A DNA stretch of 64,000 nucleotides from CAYMAZ01 sp964428185 (GTDB lineage Bacteria; Bacteroidota; Bacteroidia; Bacteroidales; DTU049). Numbering within the stretch: position 1 is the first letter of the stretch; each line of letters opens with the position of its first letter. A program made the translations under genes and the position numbers. Positions 62,027 to 64,000 of this stretch are shown here, one piece after another. Under the pieces are notes generated by a model. That model had not been told where the DNA came from. It saw nothing but the letters and a program-made list of their open reading frames with translations, and searched no databases. The DNA is taken from positions 15,128 to 79,127 of the forward strand of contig CAYRXH010000003.1 of the NCBI GenBank assembly GCA_964428185.1, read 5' to 3'.

Positions 62027-62977
62027 ATGAAAGCAAAATACAAGCTCAATCCTGAAACGTTAACCTACGAGAGAATCGGAGATGATTCATCCCTTCGCAT
62101 CCGGAATGTTCTCTGGATAATATTATCGGGTATTGCTTTTGGATTTGTTTTTATAATCCTGGGAGCCTATCTTTACCCTACTCCTCATGAAAGACAACTC
62201 AAACATGATTTACTGTTGCTTCAGGAAAATTATAATGACCTCAATGCTAAGTTGGAAAAATCTGTCATCATGTATGAACAACTCATTGAAAAAGACAAAG
62301 AAATTCACAAACTCACTTTTGATACTGAACTCAAAAATCTGAAATCCATTACTGAAGAAATGAATTTGTATTCACCTGATTTCAATTTCAACACATTAAT
62401 GGCAGAGACATCTTCAAATATTCAACGTTCTTCCGGAATAGCTATTCAGTCATTACACAAAATCCGCATTCTTCTTGAAATTGCATACGGGAAAAAAATG
62501 TTTATTCAGAATATTCCTTCTGTTCTTCCACTTGAAAAAGGAAGCTTTGTTTTGGTTTCCGGTTTCGGAGAAAGAATTCATCCCATCTTCAAAGCGCTTC
62601 GGCAGCATAACGGGGTGGATCTGGCAGCACGACAAGGGACACCTGTCAAAGCAACAGGTTCAGGAATTGTTGTTTCTCCGCCATCCGATATTGGTGGGCT
62701 TGGTAATGTCGTAGTCATTGATCACGGGTTTGGATATATCAGTATTTATGCATGTCTTTTAAAATCAGATGTAAAAAAGGGAACTAAAGTAAACAGGGGG
62801 GACGTTATCGGGCAGGTTGGACGAAGTGGCATTGCAACTGGCCCTCACCTCCATTATGAAGTTCGAAAAGACGGAATCCCTGTCAATCCTGTGAACTATT
62901 TTTTTCTTAGTCTTTCTCCATCCGAACTCATTGGATATATGGAAAAAGCATCTGTTCAGAATCAGAATATGTCTTAA
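62027..62977 (+). CDS. M23 (LytM) peptidase-like protein with altered active site
   Basis: 316 residues. Cytoplasmic N-terminus, one membrane helix at about 28-50, a coiled coil (60-115), then an M23 domain (about 180-290). The Zn-binding HNGVD (near 194) and HLHYEV (near 273) are present, but the third active-site His, normally in a YxHL segment, is Cys243 (SIYACLL). It may be a non-catalytic activator of cell-wall hydrolases, as EnvC-like proteins are, or an enzyme with unusual chemistry. First of three plus-strand genes that include two small secreted proteins. Confidence 0.85.
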   Translation: MKAKYKLNPETLTYERIGDDSSLRIRNVLWIILSGIAFGFVFIILGAYLYPTPHERQLKHDLLLLQENYNDLNAKLEKSVIMYEQLIEKDKEIHKLTFDTELKNLKSITEEMNLYSPDFNFNTLMAETSSNIQRSSGIAIQSLHKIRILLEIAYGKKMFIQNIPSVLPLEKGSFVLVSGFGERIHPIFKALRQHNGVDLAARQGTPVKATGSGIVVSPPSDIGGLGNVVVIDHGFGYISIYACLLKSDVKKGTKVNRGDVIGQVGRSGIATGPHLHYEVRKDGIPVNPVNYFFLSLSPSELIGYMEKASVQNQNMS

Positions 62978-62994
62978 CTTTAAACCAATACAAT

Positions 62995-63207
62995 ATGAAA
63001 AAGTACATTTTAATTGCAGGATTATCATTGTTTTTTATTGCCTGTGGCAATCAGGAAAACAATGAAGAAGCCGAAGAACTTACTCCCGAGCAGGAAACTG
63101 CATTTGTGGAAGAAGAATCACAGGCCATTGATTCATCTTTGACAGAGGTAAAAGCCACTGTTGATGACTCTGAAAAGAAAGTAGATGAATTATTAGAAGG
63201 AATTTAA
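62995..63207 (+). CDS. small acidic lipoprotein
   Basis: 70 residues. Lipoprotein signal ending LFFIAC (Cys17), then a highly acidic region (NQENNEEAEELTPEQETAFVEEESQ) and a helical tail (SSLTEVKATVDDSEKKVDELL). Probably an outer-membrane-anchored helix; similar in plan to the small lipoprotein at 22020-22223. Follows the M23-like gene by 17 bases. Confidence 0.75.
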   Translation: MKKYILIAGLSLFFIACGNQENNEEAEELTPEQETAFVEEESQAIDSSLTEVKATVDDSEKKVDELLEGI

Positions 63208-63225
63208 AACAAGGAGGAACTAACA

Positions 63226-63870
63226 ATGAAAACATTACAATTTACAGTATTTCTTGCAGCCCTTTTTATTGCCGTTTCCGGAGCAATGGCTCAGGGTCAC
63301 GGAAAAGGACAGGGACAGGACAACAAGCAGCAAGGTCGGGAAAAAGAAAAAACAGAAGTTTCAAAAGAAAACACACAAGGTCAACAACAGCGTGAAAACC
63401 AAAAAGACAATCAGGCTGTCAATGACAATAAAAGAAATCAAAACCAGAGAAAAGATGGAGCCAAACCAGAAGACTCTGGCAGTGATCAGGAACAGGCATC
63501 CCGCCAGAAAAACAAAGGAGAAAATAACGGCAAAGGACATGCTTATGGAAGAAACAAGGGCGACATGACAGGTCGTGAATTCGGACAACTCCGTTCTGAA
63601 GATGCAAGAGGAAAAATGAAGGGAAAATTTAAAGAAGCTGATGCCGAATTGGATTTACAACAGAATAAAGTGAACGGGATGAGACAAAAAGTCAATGATG
63701 CCAATGCACGAAACGAAGATAACTTCAAAAAAGGAAAAATTTCAAAACAACAATACGAAACCAATAAGGGAAAAATTAAAGAAGCTGAAGAAATTGTCAA
63801 TAATGCCGAAGAAAAAGTTAACACTGAGCGAAAAAATGTAAAAACCGCCCGTGAAGAAATGGGTGAATAA
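63226..63870 (+). CDS. secreted low-complexity, charged protein
   Basis: 214 residues. Signal peptide to about residue 22 (AMAQ), then a Gln/Lys/Asn/Gly-rich disordered part (about 23-125) and a helical, coiled-coil-like second half (EADAELDLQQNKVNGMRQKV ... EEIVNNAEEKVNTERKN). It is preceded by AAGGAGG at 63211-63217, an unusually perfect Shine-Dalgarno for this phylum, hinting at high expression. Function unknown. A strong terminator follows. Confidence 0.75.
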   Translation: MKTLQFTVFLAALFIAVSGAMAQGHGKGQGQDNKQQGREKEKTEVSKENTQGQQQRENQKDNQAVNDNKRNQNQRKDGAKPEDSGSDQEQASRQKNKGENNGKGHAYGRNKGDMTGREFGQLRSEDARGKMKGKFKEADAELDLQQNKVNGMRQKVNDANARNEDNFKKGKISKQQYETNKGKIKEAEEIVNNAEEKVNTERKNVKTAREEMGE

Positions 63871-63885
63871 ATGTTCCAGTATGAT

Positions 63886-63922
63886 AAAAATGCCGTTACT
63901 TAGTAAGTAACGGCATTTTTTG
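63886..63922 (+). terminator. strong intrinsic terminator
   Basis: TGCCGTTACT pairs with AGTAACGGCA around TAGTA, with flanking A5 and T6 runs, so it can work in both directions. It ends the M23-like/lipoprotein/secreted-protein transcript. Confidence 0.9.
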
Positions 63923-64000
63923 TTAAAAAGGACTTTTTCTAATTCTGGAATTTTTTTCTTCATTATTTATCGTACTTTTACTCAAAAAATTGCACTATGA

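Noticed and set aside
1..64000. CRISPR arrays or prophage
   Set aside because: No regularly spaced direct repeats, no cas genes and no phage structural gene cluster were seen; the S74 protein stands alone.
63997..64000. Start codon of a further gene at the right edge
   Set aside because: ATGA closes the window, but with no following sequence it cannot be supported.

Overview
The window reads as the chromosome of a Bacteroidota bacterium, probably class Bacteroidia. Many genes are preceded by the phylum's TAnnTTTG -7 box and lack Shine-Dalgarno sequences. It encodes a T9SS-client type N-terminus, PorV/PorQ-like and TonB-dependent outer-membrane proteins, many small lipoproteins, and the conserved DUF4271-hemD-rnpA cluster. 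I cannot assign a genus from the sequence alone.

Layout. 1-3.95 kb: start of a secreted protein (cut by the window edge), folB, glnS with a neighbouring tRNA-Gln(CTG), and aspartate kinase. 3.95-4.88 kb: decayed TPR remnant. 4.88-8.8 kb (minus): operon hpt, fused tandem adenylate kinase, adk, obgE, PAP2 phosphatase. 8.9-13.9 kb (plus): a truncated PurE-like protein lacking the catalytic His, a PorV/PorQ-like protein, a helix-hairpin-helix outer-membrane barrel, and a tail-fibre-like protein with a self-cleaving S74 chaperone domain. 14-18.2 kb (minus): a beta-helix lipoprotein and TonB receptor pair. 18.3-20 kb: heavy-metal-binding protein, Cys-rich small membrane protein, queD-like gene and folE.

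20-33.5 kb is the accessory zone. It begins with a dead three-gene LiaF-like/LytS/LytTR operon and an IS4-family transposase remnant, followed by an imperfect dyad element. An AT-rich four-gene operon comes next: PAPS-reductase/ferredoxin/DUF4007 protein, large P-loop ATPase, PglZ, and short BrxL. The gene set matches a BREX type 4 phage-defence system, in which a sulfur-transfer type enzyme stands where other BREX types carry the PglX methyltransferase. It is followed by about 590 bp of non-coding debris.

33.5-64 kb returns to ordinary chromosome: mannose-1-phosphate guanylyltransferase, SprT-like protein, gcvP, alaS, TSUP transporter, purB, a glycosyltransferase, a secreted TPR protein with a barrel partner, a dead flavin-reductase gene, DUF4271-hemD-rnpA, recQ-ompH-MORN lipoprotein, an AhpD-like protein, a DUF5686 protein, lptB, an orphan histidine kinase, an M23 peptidase-like protein whose third active-site His is a Cys, and two small secreted proteins before a strong terminator.

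The most unusual items are the BREX type 4 locus with its short BrxL, the double adenylate kinase whose second half has lost its AMP-binding Arg, the PurE-like stump, and the M23 protein with an altered active site.
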